Of a DNA stretch of 64,000 bases, positions 20,244 through 31,316 are shown one piece after another (the first letter of the stretch is position 1; the number at the start of each line of letters is the position of its first letter). Under the pieces are notes generated by a model that saw only the letters and a list, made by a program, of their open reading frames with translations, was not told the origin of the DNA and did no database searches. This DNA comes from Achromobacter sp. AONIH1 (GTDB lineage Bacteria > Pseudomonadota > Gammaproteobacteria > Burkholderiales > Burkholderiaceae_B): positions 3,348,001 to 3,412,000 of the forward strand of contig NZ_CP026124.1 in assembly GCF_002902905.1 (NCBI RefSeq), given 5' to 3'. The position numbers were made by a program, and so were the translations under genes.

Positions 20244-21182
20244 ATGTCCAACGCAATGCATGGCGCCACGCTGGTGGCGCAGGCGACCACCAGCCCGGCC
20301 GCGCCGGCTGCCGCCCAGCAAGCCGCCACGGCGGCCGGCGGCGTGGCGCAGCAGGCCGCCGGCGCCGTCCAGCAGACCGCCGACGCGCTGCACGGCGCGG
20401 CCGCCGCGCTGCCCGCCGCCTCGGCGCCGCCCGTGGCCACGCCGGACATGGGCTTCCTGCATTTCGTCGCGCAGAGCGACTTTGTCGGCAAGAGCCTGTT
20501 CGTCATCCTGATCCTGATGTCGCTGGTCACCTGGTACCTGATCCTGGTCAAGGTCGCCAGCAACGTCAGCATGCGCAAGCGCTCGCGCGACTTCCTGAAC
20601 AAGTTCTGGAACGCCAGCTCGCTTGAGCAGGTCGAGAACGAAATCGTCACGCACGGCGCGCGTGATCCCTTCTCGCACCTGGCCAGCCACGCCATGCACG
20701 CGCAGGCGCATCACAACAAGTTCGGCGCCACCAAGCTGGAGGAATCCGGCTCCAGCTCCGAGTTCGTCACCCGCACCATGCGCAAGGTCATCGACGAGGA
20801 AACCGCCAAGCTCGAAAACGGCCTGACGGTGCTGGCCTCGGTCGGTTCGACCGCGCCCTTCGTGGGCCTGTTCGGCACGGTCTGGGGCGTGTATCACGCG
20901 CTGGTGGGCATCGGCCTGTCCGACGGCGTGACCATCAACCGCATCGCCGGTCCGGTGGGCGAGGCCCTGATCATGACCGGCCTGGGCCTGGCGGTGGCGA
21001 TTCCGGCGGTTCTGGCGTACAACACCTTCGTGCGCAACAACCGCGTGTTCCTGTCTCGCCTGGACGCGTTCGCGCATGACCTGTTCGCGTTCCTGACCAC
21101 CGGCCAGCAAGTCGCGTTGTCCGACGGCAAGGTGCGCGCCCTGCGTCGCCAGAGCGGCGGCGCCCAACGCGGGAGCGAATAA
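20244..21182 (+). CDS. exbB: ExbB proton channel subunit (MotA/TolQ/ExbB family)
   Basis: The 312-residue protein has an Ala/Gln-rich periplasmic extension (about 15-60), then three membrane spans: SLFVILILMSLVTWYLILVKV, LASVGSTAPFVGLFGTVWGVYHALV and the LIMTGLGLAVAIPAVLAYN segment. The TAPFVGLFGTVWG motif is diagnostic. Length exceeds E. coli ExbB (244) because of the N-terminal extension, as in Pseudomonas and Bordetella. It starts one base after the tonB stop, with GAGGAA as ribosome site. Confidence 0.95.
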   Translation: MSNAMHGATLVAQATTSPAAPAAAQQAATAAGGVAQQAAGAVQQTADALHGAAAALPAASAPPVATPDMGFLHFVAQSDFVGKSLFVILILMSLVTWYLILVKVASNVSMRKRSRDFLNKFWNASSLEQVENEIVTHGARDPFSHLASHAMHAQAHHNKFGATKLEESGSSSEFVTRTMRKVIDEETAKLENGLTVLASVGSTAPFVGLFGTVWGVYHALVGIGLSDGVTINRIAGPVGEALIMTGLGLAVAIPAVLAYNTFVRNNRVFLSRLDAFAHDLFAFLTTGQQVALSDGKVRALRRQSGGAQRGSE

Positions 21183-21665
<483 letters not shown>

Positions 21666-21742
21666 ACCGGATATTGAACGAATCCCGATCACGGGGCGCC
21701 GCTGGCGCCCCGTTTTCGTCGGGATCGCGCTAGAATCCCGGC

Positions 21743-22414
<672 letters not shown>

Positions 22415-22480
22415 CGGCCGTTTGCGGTCGCCCCGCGCCGGCCGCGACCATCCTCCCGCCTACCCTGAGGGCTCCGGGCC

Positions 22481-23602
22481 ATGACGCAGGAACGCATTCT
22501 TCCCGCCGCCGCCGCTCCGGCCTCGCGTCCGCTGCTCCCCTCCCGTTCCCTGGCCCGGCATCTGGTCATCCGGCTGATGCCGCCCATCCTGCTGCTGGTC
22601 CTGCTGGACCTGATCGCCACCTGGGTGATCACGCACAAGATCGAGATGTCGATGTGGATGCTGGAGGATTTCCTCTGGCTGATGGTGCTGGGGCAGATCG
22701 TGCTGATCGTGATGTTCACCTGGGTGGTGGTGCAGGGCGTGCGCTCGGGCCTGCGCTCGGTGAACCATCTGTCCGAAGAGATCCGCCAGCGTTCCATTGA
22801 CGACATGCAGCCGCTGGAAGTGGCCGGCGTGCCGGTCGAGATCGAGCCGCTGGTCACGCACACCAACGACCTGCTGCTGCGCCTGGACGCCTCGCTGGCG
22901 GCGCAGCGGCGCTTCATCGGCCATGCGGCCCATCAGTTGCGCACGCCGCTGTCCGGCCTGCGGCTGGAGTCCGAGCTGATGCTGGCGCGGCCGCTGCCGG
23001 ACGATGTGCGCGCGCGGGCCGAGCGCATCAAGGCGGTCAGCGACCGCATGATCCGCCTGGGCCAGCAATTGTTGGTGCTGGCGCGCGCCGATCCCAATGC
23101 CCGGCCTCAAGACAGCTTCGTGCGCGTCGACCTGTGCGAATGGGTGCGGTCGAACGGGGCCGAGTGGTTTCCCCGGGCTCGCGAGGCGCGCCATGAGCTG
23201 GACCTGGTGGCGCCGGACACGCCGATCTGGATCGATGCCGATCCGCTGCTGCTGGCCGAGCTGCTGGGCAACCTGATCGACAACGCGCTGCGCTACGGCA
23301 ACGAGACCGGCCGCATCGTGCTCATCGTGGGCGCCAATCCGCCGTCGCTGACGGTCGAGGATGACGGGCCCGGCATTCCGCCCGAAGAGCGCGACCGCGT
23401 GTTCGAGGCCTTCTATCGCTCGCCCACGGCCACGGCCGGCGGCTCGGGCCTGGGCCTGGCCATCGTGCGCGAGATCGCGCATGCGCATGGCGCCTGGTGG
23501 CGGCTCACCAGCCGCCCCGATTTTCCCGGAACGCGACTATCCGTCGTGTTCCCCGGCCCCCGCAAGGGAGCCCAACTCACTCGGCAAGAACCCACATCAT
23601 GA
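22481..23602 (+). CDS. Sensor histidine kinase with a very short periplasmic loop
   Basis: The 373-residue kinase has two close membrane helices (about 28-50 and 60-85) with only about ten residues between them, so almost no periplasmic sensor domain. A HAMP-like linker is followed by the H-box RFIGHAAHQLRTPLSGLRLE with His151, the N-box NLIDNALRYGNETG, and G boxes DDGPGIPPEERDRVFEAFY and GSGLGLAIVREIA. The TctE/QseC class is nearest. Its stop codon overlaps the kup start (ATGA), linking the kinase to potassium uptake by translation. Confidence 0.92.
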   Translation: MTQERILPAAAAPASRPLLPSRSLARHLVIRLMPPILLLVLLDLIATWVITHKIEMSMWMLEDFLWLMVLGQIVLIVMFTWVVVQGVRSGLRSVNHLSEEIRQRSIDDMQPLEVAGVPVEIEPLVTHTNDLLLRLDASLAAQRRFIGHAAHQLRTPLSGLRLESELMLARPLPDDVRARAERIKAVSDRMIRLGQQLLVLARADPNARPQDSFVRVDLCEWVRSNGAEWFPRAREARHELDLVAPDTPIWIDADPLLLAELLGNLIDNALRYGNETGRIVLIVGANPPSLTVEDDGPGIPPEERDRVFEAFYRSPTATAGGSGLGLAIVREIAHAHGAWWRLTSRPDFPGTRLSVVFPGPRKGAQLTRQEPTS

Positions 23603-25527
23603 GCCAGGACACGGTCCGCGTTCCTAACTCGTCTTCCAGCCCGGCTGGCGTGGTGCATGCGCCATCGTCCAAGGCAGCGCTCGTCCTGGGCGCGCTGGGC
23701 GTGGTGTATGGCGACATCGGCACCAGCCCGCTCTACACCCTGCGGGCCTGCCTGACCGGGCTTAGCGTGCACACCGACCTGGAGCCGGCGCATCTGCTGG
23801 GCGTGCTGTCCATCCTGTTCTGGATGCTGATGGTGGTGGTGTCGTTCAAATACGTGATGCTGGTGCTGCGCGCCGACAATCGGGGCGAAGGCGGCACGCT
23901 CGCGCTGCTGGAGCTGGCCGTGCGCGGCCGGGAAGGGCGCATGCGCTGGGTGCTGATCGTGCTGGGCATCTTCGGCGCCGCGCTGTTCTATGGCGACAGC
24001 ATGATCACGCCGGCGATTTCAGTGCTGTCGGCGCTGGAGGGCATCGGCATCGTTTCGCACCAGCTCGACGAGTGGGTCGTGCCGCTGGCGCTGCTGGTGC
24101 TGGTGGGCCTGTTCGTGATTCAGTCGCACGGCACTGGCCTGATGGGCAAGCTGTTCGGTCCTGTGATGGCGCTGTGGTTCGGCACGCTGGCGCTGCTGGG
24201 CGGCTGGCAGGTCTGGCAGACGCCGGAAGTGCTCAGTGCGCTCAATCCCATGTGGGGCTTGCGCTTCATCGTCGAATTCCCCTGGATCAGCTTCGTGCTG
24301 CTGGGCGCCGTGGTGCTGGCGCTGACCGGCGCCGAGGCGCTGTACGCCGATATGGGCCACTTCGGCCGCCCGGCCATCCGCCGCGCCTGGTTCAGCATGG
24401 TGATGCCGGCGCTGACGCTGTGCTATTTTGGCCAGGGCGCGCTGCTGCTGCGCGATCCCGAGGCGATCCGCAATCCCTTCTTCCTGATGGCGCCCGACTG
24501 GGGCCTGGCGCCGCTGGTGGCGTTGGCCACCGTGGCCACCGTGGTGGCGTCGCAGGCGGTGATCTCGGGAGCCTACTCGGTGACGCGCCAGGCCGTGCAG
24601 CTGGGTTTCTGGCCGCGCATGCAGATCCTGCACACCTCGGCGGTCGAGAAAGGCCAGATCTACCTGCCGCAGGTCAACGCGCTGCTGCTGTGCGCGGTGC
24701 TGGTGCTGGTGCTGGTGTTCCGCAATTCCGACAACCTCGCCGCCGCCTACGGCTTCGCCGTGACCGGCACCATGCTGACTACCTCGGTGCTGGCCTTCGC
24801 CGTGCTGCCGCGCGGCAGCACCGGCGCCAAGCGGATGCTGTGGCTGGTGGCGTTGGGCCTTCTGCTGCTGTTCGACGTGCTGCTGTTCTCGGCCAACGTG
24901 TTCAAGATCCACGAAGGTGGCTGGCTGCCGCTGGTGGTGGCGATCGTGGTGTTCACGCTGATGATGACCTGGCGTCGCGGCCGCCGCCTGCTGTCCGAAA
25001 TGCAGCAGCGCGACCGCCAGCCGCTCAAGGAATTCATGGAGCAGCTGGAGGAATACCCACCGTCGCGCGTGCACGGCACCGCCATTTTCATGACCATGAA
25101 CTCCGGCAACGTGCCGCCGGCGCTGCTGCACAACCTCAAGCACAACAAGGTGCTGCACGACCATGTGCTGTTCCTGACCATCCTGGTCGCGGACGTGCCC
25201 TACGTGTCCGAGGACGAACGCTTCACGGTCAACAAGCTCAGCGCCTCCAGCTGGCAGGCCACGGTGCACTACGGCTTCAAGGAAGATCCGGATGTGCCGG
25301 ACACCCTGCGCCAGGTGGCCGAGGCCTACCCGGAAATCGACCTGGAACCGATGCGTACCTCGTACTTCCTGTCGCGCCAGACCGTGGTCGCGGCCAAGAA
25401 GCCAGCCCTGTGGCGCTGGCGCCGCGTGGTGTTCTCCTTCATGGCGCGCAACGCCACCCGCAGCACCAAGTTCTTCAAGATCCCGGCCAACCGCGTCGTG
25501 GAAATGGGCATGCAGGTCGAGCTGTAA
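23599..25527 (+). CDS. kup: KUP-family potassium:proton symporter
   Basis: The 642-residue membrane protein has twelve predicted spans and the KUP hallmark GALGVVYGDIGTSPLYTLRACL near the N-terminus, followed by ALFYGDSMITPAISVLSALEG and GAEALYADMGHFG. A C-terminal cytosolic domain (about 490-642) ends with KIPANRVVEMGMQVEL. Length and ending agree with E. coli Kup. I choose ATG 23599, whose A overlaps the kinase stop; this sets MSQDTV as the start. A strong terminator follows at 25544. Confidence 0.96.
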   Translation: MSQDTVRVPNSSSSPAGVVHAPSSKAALVLGALGVVYGDIGTSPLYTLRACLTGLSVHTDLEPAHLLGVLSILFWMLMVVVSFKYVMLVLRADNRGEGGTLALLELAVRGREGRMRWVLIVLGIFGAALFYGDSMITPAISVLSALEGIGIVSHQLDEWVVPLALLVLVGLFVIQSHGTGLMGKLFGPVMALWFGTLALLGGWQVWQTPEVLSALNPMWGLRFIVEFPWISFVLLGAVVLALTGAEALYADMGHFGRPAIRRAWFSMVMPALTLCYFGQGALLLRDPEAIRNPFFLMAPDWGLAPLVALATVATVVASQAVISGAYSVTRQAVQLGFWPRMQILHTSAVEKGQIYLPQVNALLLCAVLVLVLVFRNSDNLAAAYGFAVTGTMLTTSVLAFAVLPRGSTGAKRMLWLVALGLLLLFDVLLFSANVFKIHEGGWLPLVVAIVVFTLMMTWRRGRRLLSEMQQRDRQPLKEFMEQLEEYPPSRVHGTAIFMTMNSGNVPPALLHNLKHNKVLHDHVLFLTILVADVPYVSEDERFTVNKLSASSWQATVHYGFKEDPDVPDTLRQVAEAYPEIDLEPMRTSYFLSRQTVVAAKKPALWRWRRVVFSFMARNATRSTKFFKIPANRVVEMGMQVEL

Positions 25528-25543
25528 CCGCGCCAGCCCAAAC

Positions 25544-25575
25544 AAAAAGCCCCTCGGCATGCCGAGGGGCTTTTT
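25544..25575. terminator. Bidirectional intrinsic terminator between kup and argG
   Basis: AAAAAGCCCCTCGGC and GCCGAGGGGCTTTTT form a perfect 15-bp stem with a 2-base centre. It lies 16 bases after kup, and argG on the opposite strand converges on it, so it can serve both. Confidence 0.93.
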
Positions 25576-25651
25576 CTTGAACCGCTATCGCACCCCTCAT
25601 TTCACGCACCCAATCTAAGGCGCGACATTCGAGGCACTCCCTATCAGGGTC

Positions 25652-25721
25652 GCGCGGAGCCGGCTTTGCCGGTCCGCAGCGACGCCCCCTGGGGGGAAGC
25701 GCGCAGCGCTTCGGGGGGGGG
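25652..25721. repeat. G/C-rich palindromic intergenic repeat, copy B
   Basis: In reverse orientation relative to copy A: GGAGCCGGCTTTGCCGGT, then CCCCCTGGGGGG, then GCGCGCAGCGC and a G9 run ending next to the argG stop codon. Shares its modules with 14950-15045 and 41592-41745. Confidence 0.8.
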
Positions 25722-25722
25722 C

Positions 25723-27114
<1,392 letters not shown>

Positions 27115-28041
27115 CTAAGCGGGCATTTTAGCGCTTTTGCCGGGGGCGAACAGGGCGCGCAGTTCCAGCCCGCGTATCAGTTTGGCGGTGGCCGAGGCCA
27201 GCCGCGTCGAGGGACGGTGGCGGGCGGTCGCCAGCACCAGGTTGTTGACGATGCGGGGGGCGACGATATCGGCCAGCGCCAGCGCGTGCTCGGCCGCCGG
27301 TCCCCGGGCGGCTGAGCGTGGCAGGATGGCGCAGGCATCGCCCTGCGCGGCCAGCTCGACGATGGTCTGCACCGCGTCGACCTCGGCCGCCACCTGCAGG
27401 CGCACGCCCTGGGCGCGGCAGACGCTGTCGACCAGTGTGCGGATGGCGTTGGGCGGGCTGGGCAGCACCAGCGGATACGCGCCCAGGTCCTTGACCGCGA
27501 CGCGTGCGGGCAGCGCGGGCCGAGCGCCGGGGGCGGCGGCCAGCACCAGGTCTTCGCGGAACAGCGACTCGCAGGCCAGCTGAGGTGAGGGGGCCGGATC
27601 ATAGAGCAGCGCCAGGTCGACGCGCCCGGCCAGCAGCCATTCCCGGACCTGCGCGCTCAGGCCCTCGGCCACGGCGATCGAGGCGCCGGGGAATTCGCGA
27701 CGGAACGCTTGCACCAGCGGCGGCGTCAGCACCCGGGCGATGCGCGGCGGCAGGCCCACCGACACCTTGCCGGCGGGCGTCTCGCGCAGGCTGCGCAGGT
27801 CTTCCCGGGCGCGCTCGGCCAGGGCCAGCAGGGCGCGGGCATGCTCCACGAAGCGCAGGCCCGCCTCGGTGGGCTCCACGCCCCGGCCGTTGCGGTACAG
27901 CAGATGCTGGCCCAGTTCCTGTTCCAGCAGGCGCACCTGCCGGCTCAGGGTGGGTTGGGCCACGTCCAGCATCTCGGCCGCGCGTGAGAAGCTGCGGCGC
28001 TCGGCAACGCGCAGGAAATATTCGATCTGCTTGAGGTCCAT
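27115..28041 (-). CDS. LysR-family transcription regulator
   Basis: The 308-residue regulator has an N-terminal winged helix-turn-helix (MDLKQIEYFLRVAERRSFSRAAEMLDVAQPTLSRQVRLLEQELG...) and a periplasmic-binding-like effector domain from about 90. It is divergent from the amidohydrolase gene, and the 100-base gap between them contains a perfect 8-bp inverted repeat of the LysR type. It most likely activates the catabolic cluster at 28143-31185 in response to an intermediate of that pathway; the inducer cannot be read from sequence. Confidence 0.92.
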   Translation of the reverse strand: MDLKQIEYFLRVAERRSFSRAAEMLDVAQPTLSRQVRLLEQELGQHLLYRNGRGVEPTEAGLRFVEHARALLALAERAREDLRSLRETPAGKVSVGLPPRIARVLTPPLVQAFRREFPGASIAVAEGLSAQVREWLLAGRVDLALLYDPAPSPQLACESLFREDLVLAAAPGARPALPARVAVKDLGAYPLVLPSPPNAIRTLVDSVCRAQGVRLQVAAEVDAVQTIVELAAQGDACAILPRSAARGPAAEHALALADIVAPRIVNNLVLATARHRPSTRLASATAKLIRGLELRALFAPGKSAKMPA

Positions 28042-28095
28042 GAGGCGGGTGGGGCGGGGATGCGCGGGGACGGGAGTCTGAGGTATTTATATTTT

Positions 28096-28119
28096 CTATA
28101 TCTGAAATCAAAGATATAG
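28096..28119. promoter_or_regulatory. Candidate LysR operator
   Basis: CTATATCT-GAAATCAA-AGATATAG is a perfect 8-bp inverted repeat with an 8-base spacer, containing the T-N11-A core of LysR sites. It lies in the divergent gap between the LysR gene and the amidohydrolase gene, in an AT-rich patch (28081-28120) within very G+C-rich DNA. Confidence 0.75.
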
Positions 28120-28142
28120 CATTGTTCGGCAGGCCGCAATCC

Positions 28143-29042
28143 ATGACCATGGCGCTTTCCCCGCAGGATCGTCCCGTGTCCGATTGTCGTCCGCCGCTCG
28201 CATCCCCGTCCCGTCCCCGCTACGCCTTGCCGCCGGGCGCCTGCGATACCCATTGCCATGTGTTCGGGCCGGCCGACGTGTTTCCGTATGCCGAGGGCCG
28301 TTCTTACACGCCGCCCGACGCGCCGCAGTCCCGGCTGGCCGCGCTGCACGCGCACCTGGGCATCCGCCGCGCCGTGGTGGTGCAGGCCAATTGCCACGGC
28401 GCCGACCATGCCGCGCTGCTGGACGCGCTGGCCCGCAGCGAAGGCCGCTATCGCGGCGTGGCGCTGCTGGGGGCGGATGCGACCCCCGCGTCGGTACGCG
28501 CGCTGCACGACGCCGGCGTGCGCGGGGCCCGCTTCAACTTCGTGCCCCATCTGGGCGGTGCGCCGGACCCGGCCGTCTTCGACCATGTGGTCGGCCTGAT
28601 CGCGCCGCTGGGCTGGCATCTGTGCCTGCATCTGGACGGCGCCCAGCTGCCCGGGCTGCTGCCGCGCCTGCGCGCGCTGCCGCTGCCCTTCGTGATCGAC
28701 CACATGGGCCGGGTGCGCGCGGCCGACGGGCTGGACGCGCCGGCCTTTCGCGCGCTGCTGGGCCTGGCGGACCTGCCGGGCGCCTGGGTGAAGGTGTCGG
28801 GCCTGGACCGCATCGGCGCGGGCAGGCGGCCGTTCGCCGAGGGCATCCCCTTCGTGCGGGCGCTGGTGGAGGCCATGCCCGAGCGCACCTTGTGGGGCAC
28901 CGACTGGCCGCACCCGAACGTGCGCGGCGACATGCCGGACGACGGCGAATTATGCGACGCCTTCTTCCTGGCCTGTCCGGACGACGAGGCGCGCCGCCAG
29001 GTGCTGGTGCACAACCCGGCGCGGCTGTACGGATTTCCCTGA
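28143..29042 (+). CDS. Amidohydrolase-2 family hydrolase (2-pyrone-4,6-dicarboxylate lactonase-like)
   Basis: The roughly 299-residue TIM-barrel hydrolase has the metal motif ACDTHCHVFGPADVFPY near the N-terminus, VQANCHGADHAALLDAL, HLDGAQLP, FVIDHMGRV and the late WGTDWPHPNV with the catalytic Asp. These are typical of the LigI/2-pyrone-4,6-dicarboxylate lactonase branch of amidohydrolase family 2; related enzymes open other lactones. Starts at 28143, 28149 or a further downstream GTG are possible; the metal motif is intact in all. It begins a cluster with a Bug solute-binding protein and an AhpD-like protein, pointing to breakdown of an imported carboxylate or lactone. Confidence 0.78.
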   Translation: MTMALSPQDRPVSDCRPPLASPSRPRYALPPGACDTHCHVFGPADVFPYAEGRSYTPPDAPQSRLAALHAHLGIRRAVVVQANCHGADHAALLDALARSEGRYRGVALLGADATPASVRALHDAGVRGARFNFVPHLGGAPDPAVFDHVVGLIAPLGWHLCLHLDGAQLPGLLPRLRALPLPFVIDHMGRVRAADGLDAPAFRALLGLADLPGAWVKVSGLDRIGAGRRPFAEGIPFVRALVEAMPERTLWGTDWPHPNVRGDMPDDGELCDAFFLACPDDEARRQVLVHNPARLYGFP

Positions 29043-29108
29043 CCCCAGCGCCGCGCGCCCGGCCGGGCCGCGTGGCGACGACCCTATTCGATTCCAAAGG
29101 AGACAAAC

Positions 29109-30062
29109 ATGTTGAAGAAACTATTCTGCGCCGCCCTGCTGGGGCTGGCCGCCACCGGCGCGGCGCGCGCGGATGCGCCCGTGCGGCTGATCATCGCCTT
29201 CCCGCCGGGCGGTCCGGTGGACCTGGTGGGCCGCGTGCTGGCCGAGCAGCTGGGCAAGGAACTCAAGCAGCAGGTGATCGTGGAGAACAAGGCCGGCGCC
29301 AACGGCAATATCGCCGCGTCCTACGTGGCCAAGGCGCCTGGCGACGGCTCGGTGCTGTTCCTGACCAGCGTCGGCGCCGTGTCCATCAGCCCGGCGCTGT
29401 ACAAGGACCTGCCCTATGATCCGGCGCGCGACTTCGCGCCGGTCTCGCGGGTGGTCAACAACGCCACCGTGTTCGTGGTCAACCCGGCCAACCTGGCTGT
29501 GGATGCGGCCGATTTCGTCAAGCGCTCGCAGGCCGACTCGCAGCCGGTGGCGGTGGGCTCGTCCGGCATCGGCAGCATTCCGCACCTGACGCTGGAGATG
29601 TTCGCCGACGCCAGCCGCGCCAAGGTCATGCACGTGCCCTACAAGGGCGCGGCGCCGGTGATCAATGATGTGATGGGCAACCAGGTGGCGGGCTTCTTCG
29701 GCGACGTGCCGGGCCTGATCGGGCATATCCAGGGCGGCAAGCTCAAGGCGCTGGGCATCGCCGCGCCGTCGCGCCATCCGCTGTTGCCGGACGTCAAGAC
29801 GCTGGCCGAGCAGGGCATCGCCGGCGTGGAGTCCAACAACTGGTACGGGCTGGTGGCGCCGGCCGCCACCCCGGCGGCCACCGTGGACAAGCTCAACCAG
29901 GCGGTGCGCGCGGCGCTGGGCAGCGAGGCCGTGCGCGCGCGGCTGGAGAAGTTCGGCGCCCAGGCCGCGCCCAGCTCGCCGCAGGAACTGGCGGCGCTGA
30001 TCGCGTCCGACCGCGACAAGTGGACCGCGCTGATCCAGCGCAAGAACATCCGGCCGGAGTGA
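29109..30062 (+). CDS. Bug-family (TctC) periplasmic solute-binding protein
   Basis: The 317-residue protein has a signal peptide (MLKKLFCAALLGLAATGAARA) and the TctC/Bug fold: VRLIIAFPPGGPVDLVGRVLAEQLG, VVENKAGANGNIAASYVAKA, VSPALYKDLPYDPARDFAPVS-like and VMHVPYKGAAPVINDVMGNQV. Bug proteins bind carboxylates and are hugely expanded in Bordetella and relatives. No TctA/TctB membrane partner is adjacent. It has a strong ribosome site (AAAGGAG) and lies between the amidohydrolase and AhpD-like genes, so its ligand is probably the substrate of that pathway. Confidence 0.92.
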   Translation: MLKKLFCAALLGLAATGAARADAPVRLIIAFPPGGPVDLVGRVLAEQLGKELKQQVIVENKAGANGNIAASYVAKAPGDGSVLFLTSVGAVSISPALYKDLPYDPARDFAPVSRVVNNATVFVVNPANLAVDAADFVKRSQADSQPVAVGSSGIGSIPHLTLEMFADASRAKVMHVPYKGAAPVINDVMGNQVAGFFGDVPGLIGHIQGGKLKALGIAAPSRHPLLPDVKTLAEQGIAGVESNNWYGLVAPAATPAATVDKLNQAVRAALGSEAVRARLEKFGAQAAPSSPQELAALIASDRDKWTALIQRKNIRPE

Positions 30063-30067
30063 GCGCC

Positions 30068-30610
30068 ATGGACGCATGCAGAGTGACGCCGGTGGAACCG
30101 GGCGCGCGGCCGGCGCTGGCCGGCCTGGAAGCGCGCATCGCCGCCGCGCGCGGCCGCATCTCGCCGCTGTACCAGGTGCTGCTGAACAGCCCGGCCGTGA
30201 CCGAGGGCTGGGAGGCCATGCTGACCGCCATCCGCCAGAAGACGGCGCTGGCGCCGCGCCTGCGCGAGCTGATCATCCTGCGGGTGGCGACGCTGAACGG
30301 CGCGCCCTACGAGTTCGAGGCCCATGTGCCGCACGCGCGCCAGGCCGGCATGCCGGACGCGCTGATCGAGCGCCTGCGCGCCGGCCCAGCGCCGGCGGAG
30401 CTGGCGGAAGGGTCGGAGGGGCTGGCGCCGGGCGAGGCCGAGGCGCTGGCGCTGACCGACGCCATGACGCGCGGCATCGAGGTGCCGGACGCGGTGTTCG
30501 CGCCGCTGCGCGCGCTGCATGACGACCAGGCGCTGGTGGAATTGACGGCGACCGTGGCGGCCTACAACATGGTGTCGCGTTTCCTGGTCGCCCTGCGCGT
30601 CGGACACTGA
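30068..30610 (+). CDS. AhpD-like / carboxymuconolactone decarboxylase family protein
   Basis: The 180-residue protein has the all-helical CMD core: LRELIILRVATLNGAPYEFEAHVPHARQAGMPDALIERL, followed by LTDAMTRGIEVPDAVFAPL and LVELTATVAAYNMVSRFLVAL. The redox CxxC of true AhpD is absent in the core (NGAPYEFEAH), which argues against peroxidase function and for a decarboxylase or isomerase-like role. It starts at 30068, 5 bases after the Bug gene, within the same operon. Confidence 0.82.
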   Translation: MDACRVTPVEPGARPALAGLEARIAAARGRISPLYQVLLNSPAVTEGWEAMLTAIRQKTALAPRLRELIILRVATLNGAPYEFEAHVPHARQAGMPDALIERLRAGPAPAELAEGSEGLAPGEAEALALTDAMTRGIEVPDAVFAPLRALHDDQALVELTATVAAYNMVSRFLVALRVGH

Positions 30611-30621
30611 GGAATGGGAAA

Positions 30622-31185
30622 GTGACGGATACCGTATTGCTGTTGTCCCTGGGCGAGCGCATCGGCGCGCCGCGCGCCGCCGGCATCGCCGGCAGGCTGG
30701 CCGACGGCCTGCCCAACGTGCGCGTGAGCGCCTATGCGGCCGTAGACGAGGACGAGACCTATCTGTACATCGACGGCGGCGAAGGCACCTTGCCCGAAGT
30801 GGGCGCGCGCGTGGCCGAGCAGTTGCCCGGCGCCAGCGTGCGCGTGCTGCACCGGACGCTGGACCTGCCGGGCGCCTCCAGCGGCCAGGACGCGCCCTGG
30901 CACTACATCGTCGAGACCGATGTGCTGCCCGAGGCCGAGGCCGACCTGAACGCCTGGTACGACCAGGAACATCTGCCCGGCCTGGCCGCCGTGCCGGGCA
31001 CCGTGCGCGCGCTGCGCTATGAGTGCCGCCACAAGGGGCCGCGCTACCTGGCCTGCTACGACCTGCACACGCGCGAGACCTTCGGCAGCCCGCCGTGGCT
31101 GGCGGTGCGGGCCACGGACTGGAGCAGCCGGGTGCGGCCGTCGTTCCGCAACACGCGGCGCACGATGTTCATGAGGATCCTGTAG
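30622..31185 (+). CDS. Conserved hypothetical protein, possible dimeric alpha-beta barrel
   Basis: The 187-residue protein starts at GTG 30622 with GGAA upstream; a nearer ATG at 30614 is stopped after three codons. I do not recognise the N-terminal half. The C-terminal half (about 92-187), with VLPEAEADLNAWYDQEHLPGL, GPRYLACYDLHT and a late TRRTMFMRIL, resembles ferredoxin-like EthD/Dabb-type barrels seen in some decarboxylases and monooxygenases. As the last gene of the amidohydrolase cluster it is probably an accessory catabolic enzyme. Its function is not assigned. Confidence 0.7.
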   Translation: MTDTVLLLSLGERIGAPRAAGIAGRLADGLPNVRVSAYAAVDEDETYLYIDGGEGTLPEVGARVAEQLPGASVRVLHRTLDLPGASSGQDAPWHYIVETDVLPEAEADLNAWYDQEHLPGLAAVPGTVRALRYECRHKGPRYLACYDLHTRETFGSPPWLAVRATDWSSRVRPSFRNTRRTMFMRIL

Positions 31186-31243
31186 GCGGCGGGCGCACGC
31201 CACGCCGTCCAGGCTGGCGGGCAAGACGACAAGACGACAAGCA

Positions 31244-31273
31244 AAAGGGCCGGACTGCGCTGTCCGGCCCTTT
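31244..31273. terminator. Bidirectional intrinsic terminator
   Basis: AAAGGGCCGGAC and GTCCGGCCCTTT pair perfectly over 12 bp with a 6-base loop. It separates the amidohydrolase cluster (forward) from argF (reverse), which converge here. Confidence 0.88.
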
Positions 31274-31316
31274 GTCGCCGGGGCGGCATGCGCTCCGGCG
31301 GATCCTGCTCGCAGGC

